From positions 1 through 64,000 of the forward strand of contig JAIWND010000013.1 of assembly GCA_025330725.1 (NCBI GenBank): a stretch of DNA of 64,000 nt, given 5' to 3'. Positions 43,721 to 56,752 of this stretch are shown here, piece by piece. The DNA comes from Chlamydoabsidia padenii (Eukaryota; Mucoromycota; Mucoromycetes; Mucorales; Cunninghamellaceae). A program made the translations under genes and the position numbers. The notes under the pieces are model-generated. The model saw only the letters and a list, made by a program, of their open reading frames with translations. It did no database searches and was not told the origin of the DNA. How positions within the stretch are numbered: the stretch's first letter is position 1; each line of letters opens with the position of its first letter.

Positions 43721-45604
43721 ATAACGACAATATCCATAAATGTGATCACAATGCGCTAGGGTAATATCAAATTCGGGAATTGTAATCATAAAAAGATAAA
43801 GGTTAGAAAAAAGAACTTGTTAATGTGTACTAGTTTTATTAAATAAAAGCAACAATAAAATATTCGATGTTTAAAAGTAGTTGAAAGAAAAGATCAAGAG
43901 CAATCATACATAAAAAAAGAAAGCAAACAGCCAGTTAGTACATGTAATCAGCCCTTTTTGTCTATGAAAATGATAAAACTTACCCGAAGCAGTGAAAAGT
44001 TGGAGAGCGGTGACTCGCCAGGAAAAAGAATGCAGTCATGATGGCCACCTATCTTCGTGAATGTTTGATTGGGAAAATCGTTGAAGCCTTTGTGGCACAT
44101 ACGGGAAGTTGAAGGAGGAGGGCGAAGAGATGAGACACCTAGTCAAAAAAAGCGTGAAGGAGTGGAAGGAAAACCAGGCAATGGAATAGGATGATGATGA
44201 AAAAAATGAAGGTGAAGAAATTGCAGCCTTTTATAAGATAAAGGAACACCCTCGTCAATCAATGTGAGGTAATCATAGAAGAATGAAAAGGGGTAGCTAA
44301 AGTAATCAATTCAATCAATGTTGAGGAAACGGTAGAGTCATATGTAGGAGTCGGCTTCATTATTTACTAACACTGATCATCAGGCCAGTTTGTAATGGTG
44401 GCGGAATTTCACATAATTTCCTGTCAATGCGAAGGGAAATGCTAGGCGCACGGAATATTGGAAGAGCACTACTCACTCAATTGTCAACAGATGCTAATGA
44501 TTAAAGTGGCCATATGAATACTATGGTATATTTCCAACATACTTTACTGCAAAAGTCAAGCACCAATATCCTTGTGTCAATCTATCCAAGCTTGCGATGA
44601 CTTTTGTCTGTCCTCTCTCCCCGTGCCCCTTCCCCTCTTTGCCGGGGGGGGGGGCACTCACTCTATCATAGAAAAAAAAGGGCTCAACCGCTGCTCGTAA
44701 TACCCATTCGTTCATTCATGCATCCATCCATCCCATTCCAGCGCCTTTTGCATTCCGATTCGAAGACGCCCCACAGTTTCTTTCTCCACTCCATTCGGAT
44801 GTGTTAGTTGCAGAGCCAATTATATTCGTCCATTTTCAAAGAATAAACTTTTTGACTGATGCATAATAAACACTTTTTTTATTTGATACAAACACTATTC
44901 TAATGTTAAAGGAGTAACTAAAGAATAAACCAAATGGGACAGTTTCTATAAATGTGACAAGGTTGCGAACACCTGCCACATCGTCTAGGGGTTCGTGGAT
45001 AAATTCGTAAAAACACTATAATAGCTATCTTCAAGACGAAGTTCGCCCGGTTATCATTATGCATGGTCTTTATATTGGTTGTCGAAACGGTCAATTGTGG
45101 GGACACCATGTCTCTATATCCCATCAAGTACATCTGTTATTAGCTTCATTTGATCCCACATCTCGCTAGGTAAGAGAAATCCGTCGTCACCCTCTACATC
45201 CAGTGATGACATTCCAACCGATCCTATCGTTGAGTGATGGTGTTGAAACTTGTGAGAGTGATGGTGGTTACTGACGGAGCATGCATGGAAGAGGATGCCG
45301 AGGATGAAGTTGATGGCGGCTACGCCACTTGAGCCACGTTGTCGAAAGATTCCATCCGGATTTCTCTTTGTTTTTGACCAAAGAAATAAGTAAATAACCA
45401 AGTTAAATGTTCATTAGTAAACGAATTATAATCAATTAAACAATCTTTTTTTTTTGTGGCATCAGAACGTATCAATATCTCTTTGAGGATGGTGGCCAAA
45501 AGACCTCGAAAACTACTAAATCAGCTAATCACCAACAGTAGTGATCTTGTATTTGTTCCTCCGCCAGGAAATGATACCACTATTAACGCTCAGGTTGCTC
45601 ACTT

Positions 45605-45607
<3 letters not shown>
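43721..45607. other. Gene-poor region
   Basis: No gene is recognised. It holds the inverted copy of the dispersed repeat (44475-44612) and a G-rich run (44644-44653). A plus frame at 45456-45607 and minus frames at 44918-45133 and 45114-45401 lack recognisable motifs. Confidence 0.45.
44475..44612 (-). repeat. Inverted copy of the dispersed ~130-bp repeat
   Basis: Read on the minus strand it matches the 32.7-33.2 kb units (AAAGTCATCGCAAG, GATTGACACAAGGA, TGTTGGAAAT, TAATCATTAGCATC). Confidence 0.75.

Positions 45608-45659
<52 letters not shown>
45608..45659 (+). repeat. Poly(A) run, 52 bp
   Basis: The longest homopolymer in the window, adjacent to the MULE relic. Confidence 0.95.
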
Positions 45660-45661
<2 letters not shown>

Positions 45662-47095
45662 TTAGTCACAGTATATGCTATCGTCGCTTTCTTACCCATA
45701 GTCGTCATGAATGTAATGATGCAAGCTGAGATGTTCCTTTCCAACGATTTGTCCACCTGTTTCCTTGTTTCGTTCAAAGCGTAAGAGGATATTTTGCCAA
45801 TGACCCTAGCAAAAAGAGGAATTTGATGAGAGTGAGCAATACAAATCCGGCCATTCATCATCTTCGCCTGGATCTCCTTATACTAATTTGTAACGCACAA
45901 GTCAATCTTTTGCTGGACATCACAAAGATGGCTTGTTGAGACATTCACATAGGATTTGATTAATCGATGAGCGCTTTTCCATCCGAGATGTCGTAGTCGC
46001 CCCCAAATGGAAGAACTGTCGAGCCCAGGGGATGCTAAAATCGTTCTTTGTAAGGGATCCACGTCGATTCGAGGTAAGAGGCTACAGGCCAGTAATTGCC
46101 ACTATATGCTGATTTCAGCTGGTTCCAGGCCCTATCGAGTCCTTCTTCTTCTCCAAGACCGTGCCACCGAGTTCCAGTCGTCATCGCTGCTAAAGTACTT
46201 TTTACAATAAATAAAAATGTTCTTGTCGATGTGCCACATGCAGAGTGCATTATGAGAGGTCGAAAAACACGATCAGTGGGGAATAGTGGTAGGTTTGGGA
46301 ATTCCATTATATAACTTCTGACTGATTGTACGAAGAACCCAATCGTAATCTTCTCGTTTTTCATCCCGCAAAAAGACAAAGCAGGAGAAGAAAGTGGACC
46401 AGAGACTCGTTATACCAACCACTTCCAATAAAGGCATCCGGAATTTGTTGAATTTGTATGTGCAATTCATCAAGAGGACAGAGCCCTGGTTGGTGTACGT
46501 CCATCCAGTTCGATTTGCCTGTTCTTGTATCGTTCGATATATATCGTGCGGGCGATTAACATTGCTGGAGGATCGGCTTTGCGGATTGGCGATGTGATAT
46601 CTCGAGGTTGAGGGTCGCTTGTAGACATGACCGCCACTGTTTCTCGATGTGTTGCTTTGAGACGGCGTACAAATGGGTCGCCAGACGAGTCGGTATCAAT
46701 CAGCTTGATGATTATGGTCATTGCAAAGCACCGGGAGAATTCAGTCACCTTCACGTAGTGAAACCTTTTAATGGAATGGACAACCGGTCAGTCTTAATCC
46801 AGTATTAGGTCTGACCACAGGTCCAAGACGTCACTGTTGAAAGATACCACTACGAAAACACTTGAATTCAGCCGCTTGGAGGTCGTCCATCCTTTTTTTT
46901 TTTCTGGCTGCGCTTGATAGTGATTCCAGCCCCATGATCGATTCCAAATTGCACAACATAATCCTTGCAGCTGGCCACATCATCAAAACGGAGTTGCTCG
47001 GACATCATCCTCGTAAAGAGTTGTTGTTGTTCAGACCCGTTGTTACGAGTGAGAGTGAGAAAAAAGGAGCAAGGGAAAGAAAAGGGGGCAGTCAA
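45660..47095 (-). pseudogene. FAR1/MULE transposase relic
   Basis: Minus-strand fragments in several frames follow MULE order: a FAR1-like N-terminus (FDDVASCKDYVVQFGIDHGA near 47000), then MPLLEVVGITSLWSTFFSCF with FVFLRDEKREDYDWVL near 46400, AWNQLKSAYSGNYWPVASYL with ESTWIPYKERF near 46100, and SHQIPLFARVIGKISSYAL near 45800. Stops and frameshifts separate the pieces and the second catalytic Asp region is not clear, so this copy is dead. Confidence 0.7.
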
Positions 47096-47464
47096 AAAGT
47101 TTTATTCTCTGAAAATGAACAGATATGATTGGTTCGGCAACTAATACATCCGAATGGGGCAGAAAGAGAAACTGTGGGGTGTAGACATGACAACTCCCCG
47201 AAACATTCAAGTAACCATCTTCGTTGTTGCTCTTTTATACTGTGTATCTCATTTGATTATCCTTCACTGTATGGATAGCTTTTTACTTTCTTCGAAATGA
47301 AATATAAAATGTATCTACACTCTTTAGTTCATTGCCTTTTTAGGTGTTGATGCCGTTAACTCCGATTTGATTTTCATCACCAGAGCGGAACCCTCGCAAC
47401 GGGGGCGCGCACTTAATCGATTTATTCTTTCCTTCACCAAGCAAAAAGAAAAAGAGGAAGGATC
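47096..47464. other. Intergenic region
   Basis: Upstream region of the zinc-finger gene. No gene is recognised. Confidence 0.5.
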
Positions 47465-48000
47465 ATGGTATGTAAAAGATAAAGTAAAAGTTTGATATGA
47501 AGAATGATGCAACAGGACCTAGTTGCTCATTTTGTATACTTACTTTTCTTCTTCTTCCCCCTTCTTTGTATTGTAGTATCAACAAATATACGACTATGGT
47601 GATCCAAATGAACAACGACCGTCATATCCAAATGCAAACCATTTACAATCACAGCAAGGCAGATCTTTTGTGCCCTATTCTGTTCCTCCATACCAGCGGA
47701 CAGAGGTACAAGAAGCATCTCCTACGGGACCACCACCACCTGGATCATCGCAAACCCGCTCTAATCCTGGATCAACACCCTCATCTTACGACTATCTCTC
47801 ACAACAACAACAACAAACTACCTTGGTGCCATCTTTAACAGACATAACAAGGAACGGTTCTCCTTCATCATATTCCTTTAGACAAGAAACAAGTACTTTA
47901 TCTCCTCAATCAATAAAGCAACAACAATCTCAGCAACAACAACAACAACAAGAGCAATCTTCATATAATACCTTACGAGAATATAATTATAGCTCGGTAA

Positions 48001-48065
<65 letters not shown>

Positions 48066-49211
48066 AAATACAGTGGTGATGATGGGAATCATGGTTATGA
48101 ATCGTTCATGGTTAACTAAGAACCTCTTCACATAGATGGGGACACAAGATATAGTAACACCTCAACAACAACCACAAACAAATGACCCTCAAGTGTACAA
48201 TCCAATTGATATCAGTAGCATAGTTCATGGATCTGGTGTTCCAAATGAATTACCTACCACTTTACCACCACTAAACTCATCCATACTAAGTACACCTCAC
48301 TCCACTACTCAAGGATCTCCTATTCGGTAAAAACAGGGAAAAAGTGATATACAGGAGTTGTATGGTTAACATTTTGTCCTGTCATGTTTTGTTTTTGTGT
48401 GTCTGTGTGTATTAGGAACGATCACTCTCAATTATCGCAAGGAACAGCTCCTTTAGGACAGTATCAACAACAATCAGGTACAACAGCATCATGTATAGCA
48501 CAACAAGATTATGATCAACAACAACAACAACAACAACAAGAATTTACACCCGGTCTTAGTCCTTATGGATGTGGTATTCATGGTTGTTTTGCCAATTTCC
48601 CCTTATCCAGTGGATTATTCTATCATATGAAAAGTGCTGCACATCATATGGATGGCGGAGGAAATGGTGAAAAACCTTATCGATGTGCCATGCCTGGATG
48701 TACCAAAAGATATAAAAACATCAATGGATTACAGTATCATTTACGTGAAGCAAAAGGGTCATCAGGGCACGGAATAGCTCCACCAGGTGAAGATATTGGG
48801 AAAAACTATCGATGTGATGTCCCCGGGTGTAAAAAGGCATATCGTACCGCGAATGGGTTGAGGTATCATCAAACTCATTCACATAGTACACCGCCACCGC
48901 CCCATCAACAACAACAACAACAGCAGCAGCAATCATCATCGCCTACAATTGTGAATCGACATTATCCTTCGCTTGTACTACAGCAGCAATTACAGCAAAA
49001 TGATCAATCCTCCTCATCCGTCTTGAATCGTCATTACCATGCTTCACCTGGACTACAACAACAAACTTCACCACTACCTTCTCGTTCTCATCTTCAGCAA
49101 AGCCAGCAGCAACAACACCCAATGACTAATTTGACTTATCAGCAGCAGCAACAGTTACATCGACATCAACAAGAACAACTTCGTTCCACACAAGGTACTG
49201 ATGGGTTCTGA
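47465..49211 (+). CDS. C2H2 zinc-finger protein, Sfp1-like
   Basis: Four exons: 47465-47467, 47577-47996, 48136-48326, 48416-49211 (469 aa). The first exon is ATG alone. The protein is Gln/Ser/Pro-rich. Three finger-like units lie in the last exon: YGCGIHGCFANFPLSSGLFY with HMKSAAHH, then YRCAMPGCTKRYKNINGLQY with H...H, then YRCDVPGCKKAYRTANGLRY with HQTHSH. The C-P-G-C-x-K-x-Y-x-N-x-NGLxYH pattern is typical of Sfp1-type split fingers, which regulate ribosomal protein and growth genes in yeasts. The role here is inferred. CAA/CAG repeats encode several polyglutamine tracts that may vary in length. Confidence 0.82.
48001..48066 (+). repeat. (TA)n(GA)n compound microsatellite in an intron
   Basis: A TA tract followed by a GA tract directly after the donor site at 47997. 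Confidence 0.9.
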
Positions 49212-49620
49212 AAAAAAGCCCCCCCCCCTTTTTTTTTTAATTCCACAACTGTTATGCTTTCTCCCAACCCAAGTACATAGAATAATTTTTCCTTCTACCT
49301 CCCAAAAACATAAAGCTTCATTATTTCCTTAAAAAGCGAGAATATGGCCTGATGGGACCCATCAATTACTATATATAACGATGCCCTGAGCGAAGTATGT
49401 AAGTCTATCACAAGTAAAGGTGCCAACCGCTTTATCACGATGAGTTCATCACTTTTTTTCAATCTACATAGTAATGATAATAATAATACAAATCTTACAT
49501 AAAAAAGATATAGACAAATAATATAACATGGACAAATCAAGATTTTATTGATGGGGGTAAATTTGTAAAAGTATAATTTAAGATAAAGGAAGAGAGAGAA
49601 AGAGAGAGAGGATATTTGGC
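49212..49620. other. Intergenic region between convergent genes
   Basis: Homopolymer tracts (C9, T9) and AATAATAATA. No gene is recognised. Confidence 0.5.
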
Positions 49621-50121
49621 TTAATGAGAAGCTACTTCTCTACCACGCAGATTGGCAGTTGCCAAACATTGATTCACCACTTCAAGCAAATGATTGTTTT
49701 CCAAAGCAGCAGCCACACGCTCCTTATCATTGAGTTGCTTATTGACCGCACCTTCTGATTGATGAGTACCTTGACGGACTCGAATATCGACCTTGTATCG
49801 ATCAGGTAAACTACGAAGTAATCGGACTCGAATACAAAGTCCAATCAGTGTCGCCATTGAGCAATGAGGAATAGTTGGTGTGAATTCAATCAAGATTTGA
49901 TTCTTGTCATTGTTGACGACAATATGTTGATTCTGGGTCACATTGAGTTGCTCCAATGTCAAGGGATGTTCAGGATCACTGATGGACCGGATCAAATCGA
50001 AGACTTCGTCAGCATCAATGGGATCTTCAATATCATCGTCTAATTCAGCTTCAGTTTCTTCACGACTGAATGACTTGGTATTATAAACCGTTGGATTGGC
50101 ATTGATCAAATTGGCGGACAT
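49621..50121 (-). CDS. CIA2: Cytosolic Fe-S assembly factor CIA2 (MIP18/FAM96B family)
   Basis: Single exon, 166 aa, complete. The DUF59-type domain has [54 protein letters not shown] with the conserved reactive Cys, and [23 protein letters not shown]2 joins CIA1 and MMS19 in the complex that delivers Fe-S clusters to cytosolic and nuclear proteins such as DNA polymerases and helicases. Confidence 0.96.
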   Translation of the reverse strand: MSANLINANPTVYNTKSFSREETEAELDDDIEDPIDADEVFDLIRSISDPEHPLTLEQLNVTQNQHIVVNNDKNQILIEFTPTIPHCSMATLIGLCIRVRLLRSLPDRYKVDIRVRQGTHQSEGAVNKQLNDKERVAAALENNHLLEVVNQCLATANLRGREVASH

Positions 50122-50877
50122 TTTTTAAGAGAGTTAAAAAAAAAAAATCTGTATTGAAGAAAAGAAAAGAAAAGAAAACTCTTTTTTTTACAGATGAGCT
50201 GACAAATTCAGTCGAGAAATTTTCATTGGTGATGAACTGTTTATTTTTCAATTCCCGCAATTCCTGTCAGATTTCAAAGGAGATTCCGACCATTCATGCA
50301 TAAATTTTCTTCCAGGAGTGGCAAAGGGAGGGATGTCTTTATCATTTGACAACAGAGGTAAACTATCTTTCTTCTTTCTTTTGGTGTGTTGAAGCAAACG
50401 GTCTTTGCCCCCGAGTTAAAACACGCCACGCTGTCATAGATAGTCTTTTGGTCCCCTTTTTTTACTTTTAATTCCCATATATCTAAATTAAGTATGAATA
50501 CCTCCTTTATATGAATCTCATAGTTAATCCCTCAAAGTTATATGGTTTTATCTATCCATTTTTGTGTCTTCATTTTCCTTTGTAGTAGTTGTATACGTAT
50601 ATATATATATATACGTAGATATAATGAGATTGGATCGAGCGTGTTAAAGAATGTACCCATTTCAATCAATTGTCTTTTTCGAAAGAAGAAGAAACGGAAT
50701 TTCCGCCATCCACAAGCTTTCTCTCCTTTTCCCTTCTTCTTTTTTTCTTTTTTTTTTTTTTACTCCTTAAATTAGAAAGCGCATAAATACACAAAATCTC
50801 ACTCTTTCTCTCTTTTCTTTCTTCCTTTCTTTTTTTCTTCTCTCTCGCAACAACAACAACAACAGCAACAACAAAAA
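50122..50877. other. Divergent intergenic/promoter region
   Basis: Shared upstream region of CIA2 (-) and the START gene (+). It contains a (TATACG)-like (TA)n tract near 50599 and, just before the START gene, GCATAAATACAC (about 50780) that may serve as a TATA element, followed by a CT-rich leader and a CAACAA tract. Confidence 0.45.
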
Positions 50878-51942
50878 ATGACTATTTCTGAAAAGTACGA
50901 TAAAGAAATTGAACAAGGCATGGCCAAATTGAGACTATATGCGGATGCCAAACCGGAAGGCGATTGGCAATTGACTGGTGAAAAAAATGGAGTCAAGTTG
51001 TATGCGAAAAAACCAGAAGATCCAAATGAGCCAATGATTTATCGTGGTGATTATCTTTATAAAGGGGCAAGTCATTTACGAACCGTCGATATGACTACAC
51101 CTTCCATTTTCTCCAGTAGTCGAAGAGTTTGTAAGTTACGATTTTTCTTCTTTTTACTATAGATGTAACCAAACTCACCCTTCCTATATAGATGATAGTC
51201 GGTTTGAAGGATCTGAAATCAGACTTATTAGATCTCGGTATAGTTCGATTTCCTATGGTCAATCCAAAGCAGTGTGGCCCATCACGTAAGACCGGGGGTG
51301 AAAAAAGGGGTCACTCCCTAATTTCTACTGACTCCCCCCCCCTTTTTTTTTTACCTTTTTAGCCCACGAGATTTCTCAACACTGACATTGCGAGATGTCA
51401 CTGACGATGTCACTTACTTTGGTCTCTTTTCAGTGGTCGATGATGAAATCAATCCACCAGTGGAAGGCTATATAAGAGGCAAGATGGTTTGTACAGGATG
51501 GAAGATTAGTCGTGTATCAAATGGAATGATGATCACATTTATCAACCAATTGGATCTTTGTGGTTCGGTCCCCACAGCCGTGGCCAAATCTACACTGCAA
51601 CAAATGCCATTGTGTACATACAAATTGGCCCAATATCATGACAAGTATGGGTTCCCACCTTCAATGAGTTTAGTAGACGGCGTCTCTGTACAATATCTTG
51701 GTGAAGATTTCGACCATACCTCGGTTACCTATAATTTGAAACTCGATAGTACGACGGAGATACAACAAACGGTGGCGGAAGTTGTGTGTTGTGATAAGAT
51801 GTTTTCTAAAGGTTTCGAGGTTGTGGTGAAAGGTCAAGCTTGGTTCGAGACCGTGCCTTCCAATGCGTCTCATACCGTACGTATTTCTCATGTCTCTGGT
51901 CCAGTGACGATTCAAATTGTTGGAAAAAAAAAGAATAAATGA
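50878..51942 (+). CDS. START-domain lipid-binding protein
   Basis: Three exons: 50878-51130, 51192-51285, 51363-51942 (308 aa). The order is WQLTGEKNGVKLYAKKPEDP, then AVWPITPRDFSTLTLRDVTD, VEGYIRGKMVCTGWKISRVS and ITFINQLDLCGSVPTAVAKS. This is the StAR-related lipid transfer fold with its conserved (R)DF and D-x-x-G-x-(I/V)-P segments. No transmembrane segment or PH domain was seen, so a soluble cytosolic lipid carrier is likely. The C-terminus is a basic KKKNK. The ligand cannot be told. Confidence 0.85.
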
Positions 51943-52246
51943 ATCGCACGTAAAGAAAGGGTGTGTGTGTTTTTTTATATTATGCAAAATATGAATATAA
52001 ACTGGGACAGACTTGCCTTTTCTAAGGTCGTCTTGGGAAAAAGTGAGTTCGGAGAGTGTGTTTATCCGATGGCAGATCTGCAGAGTCCCGGATCAGATCA
52101 AAAAGTGAATAGGGGAAGAGTTATCAGAATGATTATATGTATTTCTTTATTGGAATACGGCAAACTTTCTAAACATTAATCTTGCATCATAGCCATTACA
52201 CTAACTAGCTTTTCCTATTTCTAAATGTATACATACATATTGCAAT
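51943..52246. other. Intergenic region between convergent genes
   Basis: No gene is recognised. Confidence 0.5.
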
Positions 52247-53500
52247 CTATCGGTTCCACATTTGTTTAAACATGTCAGCAAATTGAGTCATTTCAGAAGA
52301 GCAATCACTTTGAGCCCGTTTCTGCAAGGCATATGGCATCTAAAAAACAAAAACAAAATAAACCAAATGAGATCAGATCCCACTACCCCCCATTTTTTCT
52401 TTCTTTCTTTCGTTGTTACCTTTTCTTGTAGATAGGCTACACGATTTTGATGACTAGGATGAGTACTAGCAAATTGAGGAATACCACGACCTGTGCCAGA
52501 TTCTTCCATGCGGCGCCACACTTCCACCGCCTGATATGGATCAAAACAAGCTTGAGCCATTAAATCCAATCCCATCATATCCGCCTCTTTTTCACATTTC
52601 CTAGAGAAAGGTTTGAGCATCATCAGGTTCATGGTCATGTGATTGAAGAAGAGACTAGGGTCCAGACCAAACAAAACCAGAGTTAATTGAGCAGCCAAAA
52701 GAACTTTGGCAAATGAGAGTCGTTCGGCACTATGTCGGGCGATTTGATGTGATATTTCATGCCCCAGTACTGCTGCCATACCATCCTCGTTTTCAACAAT
52801 GGGGAGTATACCTGTGAATACGAATACTTTACCACCGGGTAGAACAAACGCACTATCATATAATAAATCCATTATTATTAGCATGTTACAAACCTTCATA
52901 TATATACACTTTCTTACTTTCGTTCAGGGGAATCAATCACATGGAATTCCCAAGCTGTATCATCAATGCCTGCCACTCGAATCAGTCGTTGGGCTACTTG
53001 AGTGACAAACTGGGTATAGGGATGATGACGAGGAAGGATCCGGTGTCCAAACTGGGAAATGACTTCAGCATAAGCTTGCTTAGCCATGGCTGTACACGTA
53101 AAAAAAAAAAACAAAAAAAAAAAAAAACAATAACAACAACAACTTGAGAGTTAAAGTCAAACCAAATCATAAACCTTCTCGTCATACCTTCCTCTTGTTT
53201 CGGTGTGATATCCATGAATCGTGTTCGTCCACTGATGGGCACTTTTTCCAAATGAGTGACATAGTACCCACCAAATAAAACAGTGCCAGTCCCTATCGTG
53301 ATCCACAGCCGTTTCGACTTGTAGAAGGGTTCATTGTTGTTGTTGAAGCGCTTGTATGGTTGTGGTGTTGATTGTTGGAAAGTGGTAAGACGGTTGACAT
53401 AGTAGCGGCGTAGTAGGAATGGAGTCGATTCCCACTGTGGTCGCTGATAGGTAATGACCCATTTTCTGGAGAAATAGAATTTTTTGAATGTAGATGACAT
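52247..53500 (-). CDS. OMA1: Mitochondrial inner-membrane metalloprotease OMA1
   Basis: Four exons: 53500-53188, 53089-52918, 52852-52420, 52339-52247 (336 aa). The N-terminus is basic and Ser/Thr/Tyr-rich (mitochondrial targeting), then a single hydrophobic span LWITIGTGTVLFGGYYV. The M48 domain has AFVLPGGKVFVFTGILPIVE, the zinc motif GHEISHQIARH (HExxH near residue 193), the third ligand region KCEKEADMMGLDLMAQACFD, and STHPSHQNRVAYLQEK. OMA1 processes the OPA1/Mgm1-type fusion GTPase and other substrates under stress. The frame is open to an upstream ATG at 53569. The 53500 start was preferred because the sequence from there looks like a presequence. Confidence 0.93.
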
Positions 53501-54011
53501 GATGTAATCAAAAAAGTGGGATATGTTACGTTTTTTTCTTTTAGAAAATATGGGTCTGACATGGAACAAGTTTAAATTCCGCTTTTCAATTCACTGTAGG
53601 TGAAGGTGTGTCCTTGGCCCCACCCAATTCCCGTTGCTACGAGAAGAAAAGAAAAAAAACAAAACAATGATACTACATGACTGATTTATCAGAATTCTCC
53701 ATATTTTCGCCATTTAGAGTTTGAAATGGGAGCAAAGTCGACTCGCGAGTCTCCAATAATTTGAAGCAAGTCGGTGAAGAAGGATTCACGCAAAGTAGGA
53801 AAACAAATCTCAAGTAGAGATGATTATATGAGAAATCCGAGAGTAGGATATTGAAATTGTAATTCAGGGATAATTTCGACTTACGTGAATCATCACAATA
53901 ACTTGTCATCGATGAATATTGAGAAATGTGATCCACACGGATTGTCAAATTTTAAACACTGCGCGATTAGTTACCATTGTCGTATCACGAGATTCAAGTC
54001 GATAATAAAAG

Positions 54012-54045
<34 letters not shown>

Positions 54046-54323
54046 TAGCCAAAGGAAAGTCATTAGAGAAAGAAAATAACAAGTAGGGGCATAAAGCAGC
54101 ACATACGAACCAAAAGGTACCGATGCTGATTGCCCAAATATCGGGGTTTGACATTGATTTTTAATTCTGACCATTATTTAAAGTTGCATCCATATAAACG
54201 ATAGCCAGGATCAATTCTGGTGCAGTTTGCTTGAAAGACGAGGTATATTATTGAAACAATGTTTATTAATTTACTCAAGGAAATGAAATGGAGTGATATA
54301 ATGGCAGAGAGTGATCTATCTAT
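53501..54323. other. Intergenic region
   Basis: Contains a (TA)n tract (54014-54042). A minus frame starting at 54154 (MSNPDIWAISIGTFWFVCAA) is strongly hydrophobic and could be the first exon of a small membrane protein, but no family or reliable second exon was found. Confidence 0.35.
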
Positions 54324-55060
54324 CTAACAGTAGTAAGAATTTTGAGAAGGGAAAATGGTATCACGGCAAATGCCAGTTTGGTCAGTGGAGAAGCTGAAAC
54401 CACACTTGGCGTTGGAACAAGAAGCCCAGTTACGCTTTCCAAGAGCAGGCTTTTCCAAAGAGGCGCTTTCGGTGGCATTGCGAGAACCAAAGACGGGATG
54501 GTTAGCAGGAAGATCCACATCAGACACGTAAACATCAGGGTTGAAGTTGACAAACTTATCATCGCGCTTAGTAGTACCCTAAGTGGGGGAGAGAGAGAGA
54601 AAAGTTAACAAAGATTAGTACTGGATTACAGGATATATGCATTGTAATTATTTGTTACCATGACTCCGCGCACCCAGTTGGCAAATACTTGAGCGCTGTA
54701 GGCAGTAGCAAAGGTGTAGGTGGCATCAAAGGTGGAACAGTAGAGGTTTTGGGTGTTGCCAGAGGCCCATTGGGCTTCGATGCTACTGATCCAGTAAGTA
54801 CCACCGGTTCTATCAAGGTATTGGTTCCATTGGTCAGCGACGGCGGCAGCATAAGCCTTGGCGATTTCAACACCAGAGTATTGGAAACATTGGGTAATAT
54901 GGTTGGTGATGATGATTCCAGAAACCACTGAGACCTTGTTACCATTCAACTTGGTGGTGGATCGTTCTTCCATGGGAGCAACAGACTTTTCATTGAGAGG
55001 AGCAGCAATGGCAGAGCTGACAAGAGAAAGAGCAAAGAGAGCAATGGCGTTCAACTTCAT
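54324..55060 (-). CDS. Secreted protein, unrecognised family
   Basis: Two exons: 55060-54659 and 54578-54324 (218 aa). The N-terminus MKLNAIALFALSLVSSAIAA is a signal peptide. The mature part contains IAKAYAAAVADQWNQYLDRT, WISSIEAQWASGNTQNLYCS and FATAYSAQVFANWVRGVM, then a second half ending with several cysteines (ASCSNAKCGFSFSTDQTGIC, RDTIF) and a terminal Cys. Six Cys in the mature region suggest disulfides in an extracellular protein. A TATATAAA sequence lies on this strand at 55224-55231. A decayed paralogue lies at 56753-57090 on the opposite strand, so this is a small local family. No function is claimed. Confidence 0.8.
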
Positions 55061-56752
55061 GGTGATGTTTTCTGTATAAAGAGGGTGGAAAATGTCAGTA
55101 ATGAACTTTATTATTATTATTATTATTATTATGTTATAAAGTTGTATTTTTTGATTCGTATACCTTTAAAGAATTGGAATGAGTGTATTGAAAGAAAAAA
55201 AAAAGAACAGAAACCACCCTCTTTTTATATACATAGTGCGGAATTAACTTTTCGCATGTGCATAATATAATTAAGACTGGTGGAAATATCTCATTTCTGT
55301 TTCCTCGATTGCATTGACTCTCCTTTCACAATTCATGTTATACAGGCGGACAATATTGAGACATTTACTTCAAACATAGTAAGTATTAGGTAGGAACTGA
55401 TTACAGATCGATTTGTAAAGGATGACACATCTTTTAGAAGAGTACAAAGAAAAAAAATACATGTAAAGATCATCCCATTTTCGGGGTCAGCAACAGGATG
55501 GTAGCGATCGGACAGCATTGGAATCGGATAATGGGATGAACAATCCATTGGTTCTTCGGACTTGATATTTTCCTATGATTACACCAATTTAGAAACTTTA
55601 AATGTAGCAACCCGAGAATGTTAAAAAAGTGAGCCAATTCAGGAAATTTTATTTGGGAATACGAAAAATGAGCAGGAAAGCGGGGTTTTTTCCAGTTGAT
55701 GCAAACGATCGAGATTGCCTTTACTGCAAATCCAGTTTAATTGTGCAACCAATAGGTTAAACATGCGTATTTTTTTTTTTTTTTTTTTTTTTTGAAATGC
55801 ATTTTAATTTTCTCTCTATATCTCTCTGGGTGGGTGAGCATTCTTTACTGTTTGATATACGATATACATATACATTAAAAAAAAAATACAGGTCAGGTGA
55901 GATGTATAAAGCGATGTGACTCCATTTTTGATCCAAAGAAAATTAGATATTCGGTTCGGTGTACTTGTTGCACACATATATACACAAACACACTATCAGC
56001 TACCTTTTTGACTTCCAGGACTCCAGGATGAAAAAAGAAAAAGAAGAAAAATAATAATATGCATATGCTTAGTCACACCCTTTCTCATTTGATTTAATCG
56101 TGAGGACTGTGCTTTCAATCACTATTTACAAACTATTGGTGCATCTGCATGTTTATATAGAACTTTTATGAGGAATAAAATGTACACTGGCTTGAGGATG
56201 GGTGGTGTTTGTAATACATGGAGCTGAGTCTGAAGATTGAGAATGGTCTCTTCTAGGTCATCTTCTTCCTCAAACAATGCATTAATCACAATAGGGTAAC
56301 AAAAATATGGAATGTACATTTAAATACTATATTTGAGAAAAGAAATCATTAAAATGGGTGAGCGATTCAGCAGCGAAAACATCATTCATGCAAAAAGCAA
56401 GATGCCGTCTTTGCCGATCTTTTTCTTTTTCACAAAAGCTTATCATTTTTTTTTGCCCCGCAAGATTACTGTCCCTATCCCTTGAATCTATAGCCTTTTT
56501 GTTTGCAACATTGCTTTTGAATGATGTGGAAAATAAAATAAAAAAACGATAACACTTTTCATGTGATAAACAAGGAGGATAAGATGTCAAATCTACTTCA
56601 GGGGTAAGAGGACTCTGTTTTGTGTACCCCCTTCTTGATCTCCTATATTGACTTTTTGTATACTATGTAGACTTTTTTTTGCATAGACACTTTATGTAAT
56701 AAAGTATATAAAAGTGTTCCTTTTTTATAACAGACAAGTAAAGACATTGAAC
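55061..56752. other. Intergenic region
   Basis: Contains (TTA)n at about 55108-55132 and a poly(T) run at about 55770-55793. A TATATAAA box at about 56704-56712 precedes the secreted-protein pseudogene. No gene is recognised. Confidence 0.5.
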